The notes under the pieces: generated by a model
Told to the model about the DNA's origin: nothing
The model's input: the letters and a program-made list of their open reading frames with translations, nothing else
Database searches by the model: none
Part shown: positions 1 through 12,499 of the stretch, one piece after another
Numbering within the stretch: position 1 is the first letter of the stretch
How the letters are laid out: each line of letters begins with the position of its first letter
Made by a program: the position numbers and the translations under genes
From: Epiperipatus broadwayi
Taxonomy: Eukaryota; Onychophora; Udeonychophora; Euonychophora; Peripatidae
DNA length: 64,000 nucleotides
NCBI GenBank assembly: GCA_028023455.1
Contig: JAQFVV010012434.1
Location: 4,740,264-4,804,263, forward strand
Direction of reading: 5' to 3'

Positions 1-2
1 AT

Positions 3-1590
3 GACATCATAAAATGTGTAGAAGACTTCTATCAAGAATTATATAGTAATAAAGAACAAGTGCCTCCTATACATATTATATCTTCTGAATTGCCCAGAAT
101 TTTAAATGAGGAAGTGAGACATGCAATTAAATTTATGAAGAAAGGGAAGGCTCCAGGTAATGATGGAATTGTAATTGATATATTAAAAGAAGCAGATGAA
201 GAAATAGAAACAATTTTAGAAAAGTTATATACCAAATGTCTAAATGATAAAGATGTACCAGATGATTGGAAGAGTGCAGTATTAATATTAATATTTAAAA
301 AAGGTGATAAAGAAAATATTAGAAATTACAGACCTATCAGCCTTTTATCAGTTTTATACAAAATTTTTACTAAGATAATTACAACTCGTCTACAGAAAAC
401 ACTGGATTTTCACCAACCAAGAGAACAAGCTGGATTTAAAAGTGGTTTTAGTACAGTAGATCATATCCAGGTATTGAGAGAAATTATAGAAAGGACAAAT
501 GAATATGAGTTGCTATTATGCTTAGGATTTGTAGACTATGAAAAGGCATTTGATTCTATAAACATTTCTTCAGTGATTAAAGCATTGGATCATCAAGGTG
601 TAGATCCAGGATATTGTCATATTTTGAAGAATATTTATGAAAATGCAACAGCAACAATTAGATTACATAATGATAGTAGGAAAATCAACATTGAAAAGGG
701 TGTAAGACAGGATGACTCCATATCTCCTAAACTTTTTACAGCAGTACTGCAAGAAGTATTTTGTGGATTAAAATGGGAAGCTAAAGGAGTGAATGTAAAT
801 GGAGATTATTTAAGTCATTTAGATTTTGCAGATGATGTAGTTGTTTTTGCAAATAATGCTTTAGAAGTACAGGAAATGTTGCAGGAGTTAGCAGATGAAA
901 GTAGGAAAGTAGGACTAAAGATAAATGTTAAAAAGACTAAAGTAATGTTTAATAGATTTTCTCAAAATATGAAAATGAAGATTGATTATGATGAGTTAGA
1001 AAAAGTTAACAGTTACAAATACCTTGGTCAGATTATTAATACAGATGGAAATATAATGGATGAAATTAATCATAGAATTAAACTTGGTTGGAGTGCTTTT
1101 GGTAGAAATAACTTGATACTAAAAGGAAATATGCCTATGTGTTTGAAAAGGAAGGTTTTTAATAAATGTGTTTTGCCAGTTCTTACTTATGGATCTGAGA
1201 CTTGGACACTTAATAGAAGAGCAATACAGAGACTTCAGACCACTCAAAGAAGTATGGAGAGATGCATGTTGGGAGTAACAAGAAGGGATCAAAAATGCAA
1301 TGTATGGGTAAGAGAACAAACAGGTGTTACTGACATCATTGAAAAAATTAAAAGACTGAAGTGGAGTTGGGCTGGACATATTGTTAGAAGAGATGATAAC
1401 AGATGGACAATTGAAATTTTAAACTGGATTCCAAGAGATTGTAAAAAAACCCAGAAAGAGACCACATGTGAGATGGATGGATGAAATAAGAAAGTGTGCA
1501 GGGGTGATGTGGAGAAGAGAAGCTAAAGATAAGAAAAGATGGATTGATCTTGGAGAGACCTTCATCCTGCAGTGGACTGATAATGGTTGA
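3..1590 (+). pseudogene. RTE-like LINE reverse transcriptase, 3' part (5' end outside window)
   Basis: This is the reverse transcriptase and C-terminal region of a non-LTR retrotransposon, which copies its RNA at a nicked genomic site. The frame is open from base 3, so the protein started left of the window. Visible RT motifs are KAPGNDGI, NYRPISLL, the motif A block DYEKAFDS (534-557), RQDD in place of the usual RQGD or RQGC of motif B, and the catalytic FADD box (825-836). After these come KINVKKTK, YKYLG and YGSETW, and a WAGHIVRRDDNRW block typical of the RTE-like 'endonuclease-reverse transcriptase' family. The frame ends at 1484, but the homologous C-terminus continues in the next frame to a stop at 1588-1590. 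The break lies in a run of seven A's (1443-1449) and looks like one extra A. Catalytic aspartates are intact, so this is the freshest LINE here. Whether the upstream half is intact cannot be seen. Confidence 0.9.
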
Positions 1591-1612
1591 TGATGATGAT
1601 GATGATGATCAC
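1588..1612 (+). repeat. (TGA)n tail at LINE 3' end
   Basis: The LINE reading frame ends directly in a run of TGA/GAT triplets. RTE-clade LINEs usually end in short tandem repeats rather than poly(A), so this marks the 3' terminus of the element and supports the RTE assignment. Confidence 0.8.
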
Positions 1613-2190
1613 TGATTAGATCAGGAATAAACTAAAATTTATATTCATATTTTTTACAAATAAACTATGGTCTTAATAAAATGTGGATTAAATGGGTGAT
1701 TGCTACTAAAGTAATGTTATTTTCTGAATAAAATGGGACTAGCACTGTAGTGCTGATTGGCATCTGAAATGAACAATGTGAAGGTTAAAGTTTAACCAAG
1801 AACTGGCATTAAAGTAACAAATTAGAATTATTAATATTAAATAATATTAATAAACATTTTAAAATTAAATTACACTGACAAAGAATAGAAAACCTTAACA
1901 TCTTTCAAAAAGCTTAATGGACTCCATATCATTTCTTACACTCACAATCCAGTAACTATGATCAAACTTTATATGAATCTGCAATCTTTGAAGCTTAATA
2001 CAGAATGTAAAACTGATTTGAAATATACAGCATTAATTACTTAATTAACCTAGAGTCTTTGTAGTCTTAATATTACAAATGTGCAATTTATTTCTTTTGC
2101 ATTCCAAATGAACTTGTAGGCTTTCAGCATATTTGCCATAATTCCTATTTTTATTTTTATTTTTTTCTTTAATCCCATTATTAAATTGTA
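1613..2190. other. AT-rich non-coding DNA, nothing recognised
   Basis: Low-complexity AT-rich sequence downstream of the LINE. No reading frame, RNA gene or repeat is supported here. Confidence 0.6.
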
Positions 2191-2195
2191 TTTTA

Positions 2196-2203
2196 TATTC
2201 ATG

Positions 2204-2239
<36 letters not shown>

Positions 2240-2270
2240 CATGAATATATATATATATATATATATATAT
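2196..2270. repeat. (TA)n microsatellite with inverted flanks
   Basis: A (TA)n tract is bracketed by TTCATGTCAT on the left and ATGACATGAA on the right. Bases about 2198-2247 therefore form a perfect palindrome. A second (AT)n tract follows to 2270. Short protein frames through it (IYIYIY strings) are artefacts of the dinucleotide repeat. Confidence 0.85.
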
Positions 2271-2279
2271 TGTAACAGG

Positions 2280-4010
2280 GTGGAAAGATGGAGTGAAACT
2301 GGTGGGATGGCAAATCTCATCACTCCCAAGTAAATTAAATTTAAAATTTACAAAAACTATAATATTTAAGATATTATTTAAAATGATAAAGTAATGTTTA
2401 ACATAAAAAATATAAGAAATGTTATATATTAAACAGAGCATGAGATCATAAGATCTCTGTAAGAAATCAGCCAGCCACTCCTCAGAAGAGCAACTATAAG
2501 TAGAATTACACCAACTAGCATTTTCAATAAGTATTAATTTTTCAAAGTATAGGTAAGTAATACTCAAAATAACCATTCATTATTATGAATGATCAAAAAC
2601 ACAATATAAATCAGCAGACTATCTTTTGGCTGGATTTGAAATTGGTCTTCTGTAAACTGGGATAACTATTGAGCCTTTGTCAGCTTAGGCAATTATTTAA
2701 ATCGGAAGCACAACTTAAGTGCTCACCCATCAGAATACATAATCAATAACAATAACACTGGGATATTAAAACATGTTCATCATCATCAATGTTCTGGCCA
2801 CTTAGTACCATTAATGTACTTGCCATAAAAACTTAATTTTTAATAAGACAACTAAAAATCCTTGTGCAGGCAATTTAAAAAATATTCTCTTATGTGCCAA
2901 CCAGGATGATAATTGATCATCACTGGATGCTGCTTAAGCACTAAATACACATCCTCATTCATATATCCTGCTGCTATATTCGAATCTAGCTTAGTGAACA
3001 CAAATTCATTACTGTTGTGTGATCAAGAAATAATGATTTTAATATAATTTTAACAATTGAATTCATGTTTATAAACAACAATAAAAAAATTAATGAAATT
3101 AAGGTCTTTAGAATATGGTTATACACATAAATTAAGCCTTCTGATTTTGATTAATATGCAATAAAAAAAATTATCACATTTGTCATTTACAAAATTACTA
3201 AACACAATTCAAATTATTACATTATGATTTACATATATGTTTCATATAGGTTTATTTAAAACCCAATCAGAACACAGACATGTGACTTAATATAAAATGA
3301 ACATGTATGAATTTATCAAAATAATAAAATTATTAAAAATATATTTCATAATTAATTCCATTTGACAACTATGTATAAAATTCACACATATATGTGTAGC
3401 TATGAACATAAAGATGATATGAAATAATATTATTAATTAGTCTCTTTTTTCAGTCAATAAAAATATTTTCTTTTTCCTTTTTAAAAAAAAAATAAAGTCA
3501 ATTTTTTGACAGGTTACTTTCAATTAATTAATTACATCTTTAAATTAATCTAAAAAAACTTTTTGAAGTCCTCTTTCTTTTTTAAAAATAAATTTTCCAT
3601 GAATTAATCATTACTTTTAGATTTTAATTCAATTCCAGCAAAATTATTTGTGTTATCTTTTAAAATATATAGATTTTTAAATGTCATTTTTGCCAAAGAA
3701 ATTATTTAAAATTTAATTCTCATTATATATAATGCTACTCATCATTGTATATACATTTATCTGTGCTTCTCTTTGTAAGTTGGTCTTGGTGAGACAGGTA
3801 TATTCCAGGATTGTCATAATCAGGTAGGTATAATTCAGATAAAATGTTGGCATTCATTCAGTTCCTTTGGGTCTAGTATTTTATGAGCTTTGGGTCAGCA
3901 AATTGTTTTCCAGAACACCTTTAAGGCTTTGAATTTCAAAATAAAAAAGTGAGTCATTTTCCTCCATGTGAATCAAAACTTCATTATTGAACTGTAAAGT
4001 AGTGGCTTCA
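2280..4010. other. AT-rich non-coding DNA, nothing recognised
   Basis: No coding frame, RNA gene or clear repeat. Long A and T runs dominate. Confidence 0.55.
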
Positions 4011-4115
4011 TCTTATTTTGACTCTTGCTACATCTTCATGGTAACTCTGTCTAATTCTGCCAGCCATTTCTGAAGCTAGCTTTACTGTAGCCACTCTCTG
4101 CTACAGTTACCAACA

Positions 4116-4320
4116 AACTGCAGCTATCTATTTTGGTCAGGTAATTGCTGCACATGCTCAAAAATTTTACTAGTCAAATATTGCAGCTAGCTATTAGCTA
4201 TATGCTTCACAAAAATATTAAGACAAGAACTCTTCAAAAAATAATAATCAAATTTTGCAAGTGGCCTATTTGCCACTGCTTCTCAAAATATTAAAACCAG
4301 ACTCTTCTGGTCAGCTCTTA
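4116..4320. repeat. Degenerate tandem repeat, about 60-75 bp units
   Basis: Three loosely similar units follow each other, starting near 4116, 4178 and 4251. Each begins with an AAA(C/T)(A/T)(T/C)TGCA-type sequence, has a TTCTCAAAA/TTCACAAAA motif in the middle, and (in the last two) a GA(A)CTCTTC motif near the end. Unit lengths vary and similarity is modest, so this is an old array. Confidence 0.4.
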
Positions 4321-4329
4321 TAAAAAACT

Positions 4330-6015
4330 GCAAGGCAAACTGAATTAATATCTTTTATCAGTCCTTTTATATAATCATTCAAGGTCACAACAACACTAAT
4401 TTAAAAACTGATTTTGTTATCTCTTGATTGGAAAAAATTTTAATCCCTTCAGAAGCACTTTTAATTTAAAAGCTACATTTGGAAATCTTATCAAAGATTT
4501 TTAAAAACAGATAATAGAAATGCATACAAGCATTAATTAATAAGTATATAATTTATACAAGTTTTAATTAAAAGATTTCAAAAATAAATCCTGCTTGTTT
4601 TTCAATTTCAGAATCAGAATAAGATTATTTATTTAGACCTTTTTAAAGAAAATATTTATTTCATAATAAAATTCTATTTTAATTCAGAGTTATTTAACCT
4701 ATTATTTTTATTTCTAGTGAAATGTAGAAAATATCTACAAAAATTTATATCTGTTTATTTCTACTTTTCCTTTACCATGTAACCCAACTTGTTACAATAT
4801 ATATTTATAACTTTTTCTAAATTATTTATATATAAAAAAATTTAAGTTTCAGTGCTTTTTATCTGCTATGGATATAAAAGAATTAAATATATGTTCAATA
4901 AATATTTTAACATTGATTTTAAATCTCTAGTTAATATCAATAGATTAAATAATCATTCTAAAGACAAAGTGAATATAAATGAATGTGTAATAATTGTATA
5001 TACTATTAAGTGAATTATTTCTAAATTGCTCTTTTATTTATTAAAATTATATTAGGACAAATTTAAATACAAGAATCATATATGTTCCCTAGTACAATAA
5101 GATTAAAGATTATTCTAAAACAACATTGATACTTTTAGATTTTAAAAGAAAAATAGGCATATATTGTGCCAAAAATATTGCAATTATATAGGAAAAAGAG
5201 AAACCGCAAGTATGAGATTAAAGGGACAGCAAATATTAATACCCTTTCAAAAGTTATTTCTATTCAAAAAAAAAGTAGTGTTAAATCCATCCTGAAATTT
5301 AATTAAATAAATAGATCTACATTCAATTTAAATATCAATATGGTACAGTAACCATGACAATGACAATAATATATTGAAAGTAGATTTTATAGTAGAAAAT
5401 AAATTATCAATTCTATTATAGTTTTTTTTTTGGTTGTTTATTGCAAGATTGAATATTAAATTTATTACTTTTGTTTATATGATTAGTTGCAGTAACATGT
5501 GAATATTCTTAAATCTTAAAATATGTATAATAAAGGAATAAAAATTGGATTATTGAATTATTTTTAGATGTTCTTTTAACCTGACAAAGTATTCTGGATT
5601 GGTGGCATTGTACCTACACATTGTTTTAAAATCCACTTTACCCCAACTTAAATTTAAAAGAAATAACTATTTTTACACAATTAATAATTTCAATATGTTT
5701 TAACCAAGAAGTATAAATTCCAAGGTGAAAATATACAAGCATAGGTATTTTAATGATGCATAAATATATATCATTTTTATAGCCTGGAAATGTCAATTTT
5801 TTCATTAATTTGTGCCTTATTGATTGTAATTCCAATATAGCACATCTGAGGTTTCCCATTGATAAAGATCAATAATCAAAAACTAGACTGAGAATTTGAA
5901 TTTAGCACTACTATATAAAAATCATAAAGTTTTTATGTTTTTAGAAAATAGCTATGAAATAAAATAGAATAGATTGAATTATTTCTAGCAATTTTTATTT
6001 TGAAAAATATAAACT
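4330..6015. other. AT-rich non-coding DNA, nothing recognised
   Basis: No frame longer than chance and no repeat structure that I could support. Confidence 0.55.
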
Positions 6016-6020
6016 ATAAT

Positions 6021-6082
6021 CAATGAATCTTTGTTCTTCTCATAAATCATATAATTTCTTTACTTTACAATGTTAAATAAGA
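6021..6082 (+). repeat. 62-bp direct repeat, copy 1
   Basis: Starts CAATGAATCTTTGTTCTTCT and ends in TGTTAAATAAGA. It matches 6855-6916 with only about two visible mismatches. The two copies are 834 bp apart in the same orientation. Flanking sequence does not obviously match, so this is either a dispersed repeat or the ends of an inserted segment. Confidence 0.8.
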
Positions 6083-6854
6083 TGGTGGTCATGTGATGTT
6101 TATTGGGTTATAAACTATAATCTAAATGTTTTTATGACTTTGTCTCTTCTCCAACTGGTTATTAACACTTCATCATATTTTATTGTATTGTTCGTTTTTA
6201 ATGACAGTGCATTAATATTAATTTGAAATTTTACATTAATTTGGTACTTTTATCCTCTAGTTAATAATAGCTAAACACTCATATACAAAACACAATTAAA
6301 AACTAGTTTAATTAGCTACAGTGTCACTATCTAAAATACCAAGCCTACTTATGACAAGAAAAAAAAAATTGGCCTGGGTGAATCTCACGTTGTGATCATA
6401 ATAAATAGATTTACTACATACTTATCAAAATGTTCATTTCTATCAAAATTAATTTTCATATTAATATTAATTTATATCACATTATTTAAAAACAGTTATT
6501 TAGAAAAAATGGCAGATGCATAAAATTCAAAGAATACATAAAACTATTTAGTTTAAAATATAATTTTATATAAACACTAATAAATAATAAAAACTTCCAA
6601 TTTATCTTATCTATAAAACAATATTTTGTAATGTTGCTGTAACGATTTTTACATTACTCTAATATTTTAAAAACATTATCCAGACAATAGAAAAGTTATC
6701 AATACTGTTTACTACAAAATAAAATAAAATCTTTTCTACCATCATCAGTGAGAGAACCCATTAAGTGAGATTGATGAGAATATAGAGATACCTTATGAAG
6801 CATTTGACATATGATAAAGTTTTTACTGTAGCTTGATGAAGCAACTACTTTTAG

Positions 6855-6916
6855 CAATGAATCTTTGTTCTTCTCATAAATCATATAATTCCTTTATTTT
6901 ACAATGTTAAATAAGA
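6855..6916 (+). repeat. 62-bp direct repeat, copy 2
   Basis: Second copy of the repeat at 6021-6082, in the same orientation. It overlaps a short minus-strand frame (6699-6884, 61 codons) that has no recognisable domain. Confidence 0.8.
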
Positions 6917-7062
6917 ATATTTATCTTTTTTTTAGTAATAGATAGTATTAGAGTAGAGAAAAAAACTTGTTTCATTTACTGTAGAAAACTGGAAGAATCA
7001 AATGATGTTGTGTTGATATGAATATTTTTAGTCAAGAAATACAGGTTAAAACAGAACTGAAG

Positions 7063-7065
7063 TTA

Positions 7066-7099
<34 letters not shown>

Positions 7100-7120
7100 T
7101 ATCTTCTAACAATATGCAAG

Positions 7121-7156
<36 letters not shown>

Positions 7157-7171
7157 CTTGCATATTGTTAG
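7063..7171. repeat. Two adjacent TA-centred perfect palindromes
   Basis: The first (about 7063-7100) is ACTAAT, then (AT)n, then ATTAGT. The second (7106-7171) has 19-base arms, CTAACAATATGCAAGTAAC and its exact complement, around a TA core of about 28 bases. That makes a 66-bp perfect palindrome that would extrude readily as a cruciform or fold as an RNA hairpin. Confidence 0.9.
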
Positions 7172-7179
7172 ACCTATAT

Positions 7180-8450
7180 AACTATATAATCAGATTTACA
7201 TGGATTCAAAACCTTAAGATTATTTTTTGAATTGTAGGCTATTAGATTAGTTTATAGTTAAAAAAAGAATTAATAGTAGATCAGATGCATAACTGCATTG
7301 TTTTCAGCTTTAAATTGCAAGTCTTCATTGATAGAGACAGAATTCAGAAACTGATCTGGAAATTAAATTGTATTATTATCTGGCAATTACCAATTACAAA
7401 GCTTACAATAAATGCCATTGGAGTAGATAAAAATAACACTCCTATATATGTATAGTAAATAAATGATGAAAAAAAACTGAATCAAGCATCGTTATTTTTG
7501 AACTAATTAAAACCTTGTAGAAAATTAAAAACAATTCTTAAAAGATAAAACTAATGTATTACTACTTATGATTAGATATTGCAAGATTTTATAGCTTGTG
7601 TAAAAAGATTATATCAAATATTTTTTGTCATTTACTACTAACGTTTGGTTCCATACACTTTAATCATCAATTATATATATTTTATAAATATTATTAAACA
7701 CTAAGCAAACAATTTTTTCCTCTTAATGACTATTAATTTAATAAAATAATTATTTCACTATTTTCTTTGTAAATATGATGCATAAATAAATTCTTTAATA
7801 CATTTTTTTTTCAAATCTTGGTTTTTTATTTTATGAATCTTTTTTTTTATATTTCCGTTTTCCTCCAATGTTTCAAGCATATTATATGATTATTATCAAG
7901 GATTGATTATTATTCATGCTTATTTTTCTATGCACCTATATTTTTTGACTATTAATTACATTTGCCTTATATTAAAAAACATGAAGATTTTGAATGCTTG
8001 TTTTTTATAAGAAGTTGGATGGACAATAACTTTATAGGTCAAATTTGTGAGCACACACAATGATAATTAATAATAAATTCAAAAAACTAAAATATGATAC
8101 TCAACATTCTGACAGAATTTTGTAAAGAAAATTAAGATGAAATCACAATTACAATAAATTGGCATGATTCCAGCAAAGCTAAATCAATAGAAATCATGTA
8201 TATATTGAAGTTAATGCTATTTAAATGTATGTGAAATGTAACAATTTATAAAATTGTTGAGTTAAAGAAACGAATATGAGTAAAAATGATATGCATAAAT
8301 TTTTTGCAGTCATTTACAAATGCTGAATACATATTATAGAAATTTCAGATTTTTAAGTAAATATTATACAGTAATACTTTTGTTATATTCATTATGGATC
8401 AGAATATTAAAATTTTATAGTGATTTGTTTTATGCTTAATTATAATATTT
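7180..8450. other. AT-rich non-coding DNA, nothing recognised
   Basis: No supported gene or repeat. A few T-rich tracts near 7805-7860. Confidence 0.55.
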
Positions 8451-8610
8451 TTTCTTTTCCTCTTTTTTTCCTCCCCTTCAGTCTTCTTGCAACTTTTTTC
8501 TTCTCTCTATCTCTCTCTCATCCTTTATTTTGTTTTTCTTTTTTCTCTCCCTTTTTTTTTCTTTCTTTCTCTCTTTCTTTACGTTTTTTTTTTCATTTAA
8601 ATAATTATTT
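8450..8610. repeat. Pyrimidine-rich (TTTC/TCTC) tract
   Basis: About 160 bases made almost only of T and C on the + strand, with TCTCTCTC and TTTCTTTC runs. A short frame through it is a composition artefact. Such homopurine/homopyrimidine tracts can form triplexes. Confidence 0.8.
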
Positions 8611-8649
8611 TCTAAATTTTATTTCCACTTATCATTTTTTATGTTAATA

Positions 8650-9470
8650 ATAAATTAGTAAATTAAGCATAAAAATAAAATATTTTAATAATATCGATAT
8701 AATCTTTAAAAAAATATAATGATGTTAATATTTTATTATCAAATTTCATTCTGATCTTTTATCTGATTGTGATTATTTTTAACACAATCAAATTTCAAAA
8801 TGAAACTATAAATGTACATTATAAATCTGAAATAGTAAATATGTTTTATAATACTTTACAGGTGGTAAAAGTTGTAATTCTTTAAAGATTTAATTTCTTA
8901 CAGTTTAATCTTTTGTCACTGGAATTTTAGTATAATATGTATTGCTTTTTTAGATATATGCAAATGTGCAAAACAAACTATTTTTTATGTAAGTTTAATT
9001 AATTTATAATTTTGCTTGAACTTTTTATGTTTGTATGCAGATAGAACTTTATATGTAAAATATTTAAATTTATGTAAAATTGTAAATAGTTTAAAAATTC
9101 TTTTATAATTCACACATAAATTTTTTATTATTATTACTTTCTTTTGAAGTTTATATATATATAGCTGAATTTAAAGTAAAGAAGTCAACAGATAAGTGAA
9201 GTGACTGTCACGTCACCTGGTTCTTCCATAAAACATAAAGTAATCACATTGAAGAAATTATTAAGAAAAAAATAATGGCTTGATTTTGATTTATTTTTTT
9301 ACTTTGTTTACTTTAATCTTTTTACTGTTAGTATCATGTACTAACTGGAATGATGATACTTGTTTATTTGCTCATTCCATAATTATTCTAGAGTAATATT
9401 ATTTTTATTTGCTCAGTCTTCTTTTCTTTTAAATTAATAATTAATTCATTATGTTTATCAACATATATTT
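8650..9470. other. AT-rich non-coding DNA; intron-like if the exon at 9481 is real
   Basis: No supported gene. A slightly less AT-rich patch near 9185-9245 was examined for exon structure, but no convincing splice pair was found. Confidence 0.4.
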
Positions 9471-9480
9471 TACTTTTCAG

Positions 9481-9775
9481 TCTTGTAAAAATGATGTTAC
9501 ATCTGGATGTCCAGATGTCGAAACAAGTTTACCATTTCTCATCCCAAGCCTGAAGACATATTCATTTCTAAGTTGAAGGAATTTTGCCATAAGGACATTA
9601 TCATCTCATCCAGATTTTAATTGGATATCACATGAAGCCTGATTAAGCTAGATTAAACAACACCAGTAGCACATCAGACCATCTGGTTGCCCGAACAACA
9701 TGGATGATTTTTATTTTTATTTACAATTGTATCATTCTTACATATGTATTTCAATAAAGTTATTTATATATAAAA
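9481..9775 (+). CDS. Possible terminal exon and 3' UTR of an unidentified host gene
   Basis: A pyrimidine-rich tract ending TTTTACTTTTCAG (to 9480) looks like a splice acceptor. One frame from 9481 is then open for 31 codons and ends at TGA (9574-9576); its peptide begins SCKNDVTSGCPDVETS. The following 200 bases are noticeably less AT-rich and non-repetitive. They end in AATAAA (9753-9758), a canonical polyadenylation signal about where a 3' UTR would finish. No protein family is recognisable in so short a piece, and upstream exons were not identified. In an AT-rich genome AATAAA and TTTCAG occur by chance, so this is a suggestion. It could also be the end of a non-coding transcript. Confidence 0.3.
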
Positions 9776-9779
9776 GTGA

Positions 9780-11790
9780 TGTTAGAATTAATAAGGTAAA
9801 ATGCAATGATCTGAATTTATTTACTTTCGATGTTGACTAATAGAGACTTTCCATATTATGATTGATAATTTTTAGCATATTTCAATAATATTTTTTTAAA
9901 AAATATATAAATATATTTATTTTTATATATAGTAATATTTTTAATTATTCAAACAATTTACATATAAAGAAGGATATGTAATTGAAAGATTGTGTGAATT
10001 TTGTTTTTTCCTAATATAACTTAAAAGTGAAATAAAATTTAAATTTAAATAACTTTTTTAATTATTTTGTAATCTTTTTAACATATTAATCATTATGTAA
10101 AATATTTTTAAAATGATGTAATATATTTTAAAACTAAAGGTTGTATCTATAAAGAATTAAATGAACATTTTAAACTCCTTCTTAATTACATTTTGCTTTC
10201 AGTAAATACAGAATGATAATATTATTTTAGCTGCAGAACTTAATTATTTACCAATAAAAACAGCAATAAGAATCACCTACAAGAAATAAAAACCTTCTTT
10301 ATCTCATTATCCAGTTATATACTAATTAATGTTGACAAGATAAGTCTAGGGATTCCAAAAGACTGTTTTTATTTAAAAAATTATATTTTAAGCCTTTGGA
10401 TAAAATATTTTATATAAAATCTAAATAGTTTATTCTCTATTTAATCATTTTCATGGATTTTATATAAATATCCTCTGTTAGTGCAATCAAGTTAAAAATG
10501 TTTCAGCAGCAAAAATCTTTTATATCACTTAACAGTAAAGATTTTCAATAAAAATTTAAAGTTAAAATAATTGTAATGTTTGTAATATTATTTAATAGAT
10601 TAAGATTTTAATTAGTATATAGATGTCTAAAGCAAAAACAAAATAACATTCTTTAATGAATATCTACTGAAATGAAAAAAATAATTCTATACTTGCATAA
10701 CATAAGTTTTTTTGACATCATAATAATAGAAAAATAGTTTTATATTTTATTTATCTGTATATCTTTGTATAATTATTAATTATTTGTTTCTTAACAAGTA
10801 TATGATGTTTATATTAAATATGCTCTTGATATATTTGCTTTTTAGCAAAAATTAATGAGTTGAAAATGTATATGATATCTAATAAGTAATTCCTATTATC
10901 AATAAATTTATTATTACTTATGTCATTTTTTTGAAATAGAAAATTGTTTTTAATATTTTAATGAAAGATTTTTTTGAACTTTTGTTTTAATGAAATTTAT
11001 CTTAAATTTACAATTTGAGGAGGTGTAAAAAGTCTTTCATTTGTGAAGTTGATATTGTATCACTTGTTTTTAATAAAATGTGTCCAAAACAAAGATTTAA
11101 TGAAGAGAATGTATTAAAAAATAAACAAATAAGAGTCACAAGTTTGTTCCAGAACATAGCATGTAATGATATTAAAATTGTATTATAAGTTAAATATTTG
11201 TTAAATTCATATTTATTTAGTTATTAATACTTAATGTCATTAAAGTAAATATTTATATTAATCTACTTTTCTTTGCTGGTCATTTTATTCATTTATTTGA
11301 TTATATTCTTTGATGACATCATGAGTGCAGTTTGTTTGAGAAGTCTAGACATAGTGTGTAATGTTTTAAAATTAGAAAAAAATGTTTATTTCCAAAAAAA
11401 TTATAACAAATATATATAAAGAGATGTAACAAAGATCATATCTATAATTATTACATTGGCAAATCATTAATTAATAAAATAATTTAGTAATGTATTAAAT
11501 AAAAATAGCCCCTATTTATACATATATAAAGAGACAGAGAGAAATACTTTTGTCTGATAAAATGTTTACTCACGATTTTTAATCTATAAAATATATTTTT
11601 AGGTACCCAAAAATTACTTTGACTCTTGATAAAAAGGGCATTGGTTTGCAGCATTTTTTCATGATAGGGTATGCATTTTGGAAATTTGTTTTAAAATATG
11701 CAAAACATATTAATATTTATTTAAGAAGATTCAAATTTAGGCAAAACTAGACAAGACAATTCTCAAAATGCATATACAAACATAAATTTA
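9780..11790. other. AT-rich non-coding DNA, nothing recognised
   Basis: No coding frame, RNA gene or repeat that I could support. Confidence 0.55.
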
Positions 11791-11799
11791 AATTATCTA

Positions 11800-12490
11800 A
11801 TCCTTTATAAAGTTTAAACTAATGAGTTAATTAATTCACCAATAACATACTCTTACTAATTTTGCCCTCATACTAAAAAGACAACTAATCAGCTCTTCCA
11901 TGGCATTTGTTTTATGACATAACAATTCTTTTCGGGTGCTAATGAGCCCAAAATAATACCAAACACAAGATCTGATTATGTTTTAATGTGCAAAATAATC
12001 ATGATATAATCTTTTTAAAAAATATTAAATATTTAAACATTAAGGCAATTTGTCTTAGGCATAATTGAAAACAGCTGCAAAATATCATTTTAAATATTAA
12101 TTACTAAATGTGCACAATCAAAAACTGTTAATATTTAAATTACTTTTTGCTTAATCAGGTAATGACTCATATCAGTAATATATAATAAAATTTAAACATA
12201 CCAACCAATCTATTCCCTAATATAATATTCCTAATAACTTTGACAGCATGCTAAAATAATCAACCAATTAGCAATTTTAAAATTATTAAATGGCACCAAT
12301 AATGCTCTTCAGTTAGCTATGAACCCATTTCTAGTATTCCAATGTAATGCACAAACATTTTTATGCAAATATTGCACTCAAGGTAGGTTGGAACTCAAAG
12401 CTTGAGATAATAACAATTTATTCTTTAACATGAAAGCAATTAGCCTAAAACTCCAACTGAAAACAACTAAACATTACCATCTTAAACATT
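11800..12490. repeat. Diverged tandem duplication, period about 390 bp
   Basis: Sequence from about 11800-12090 recurs, diverged, at about 12185-12490. Matching landmarks occur in the same order: a CTAAT(A)ACTTTG/CTAATTTTG stretch, an AATCAACCAATTAGC/ACAACTAATCAGC stretch, GAACCCA/GAGCCCA, and a block with GCAATTAGCCTA/GCAATTTGTCTTA followed by ACTGAAAACA/ATTGAAAACA. No coding content. Confidence 0.5.
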
Positions 12491-12499
12491 AATACATCT

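Noticed and set aside
2050-2576. Overlapping minus-strand frames of 87 and 125 codons
   Set aside because: They run through the TA microsatellites (IYIYIY strings) and show no domain; composition artefacts.
8420-8647. 75-codon hydrophobic frame
   Set aside because: It is a translation of a pyrimidine-rich tract (Phe, Ser, Leu only).
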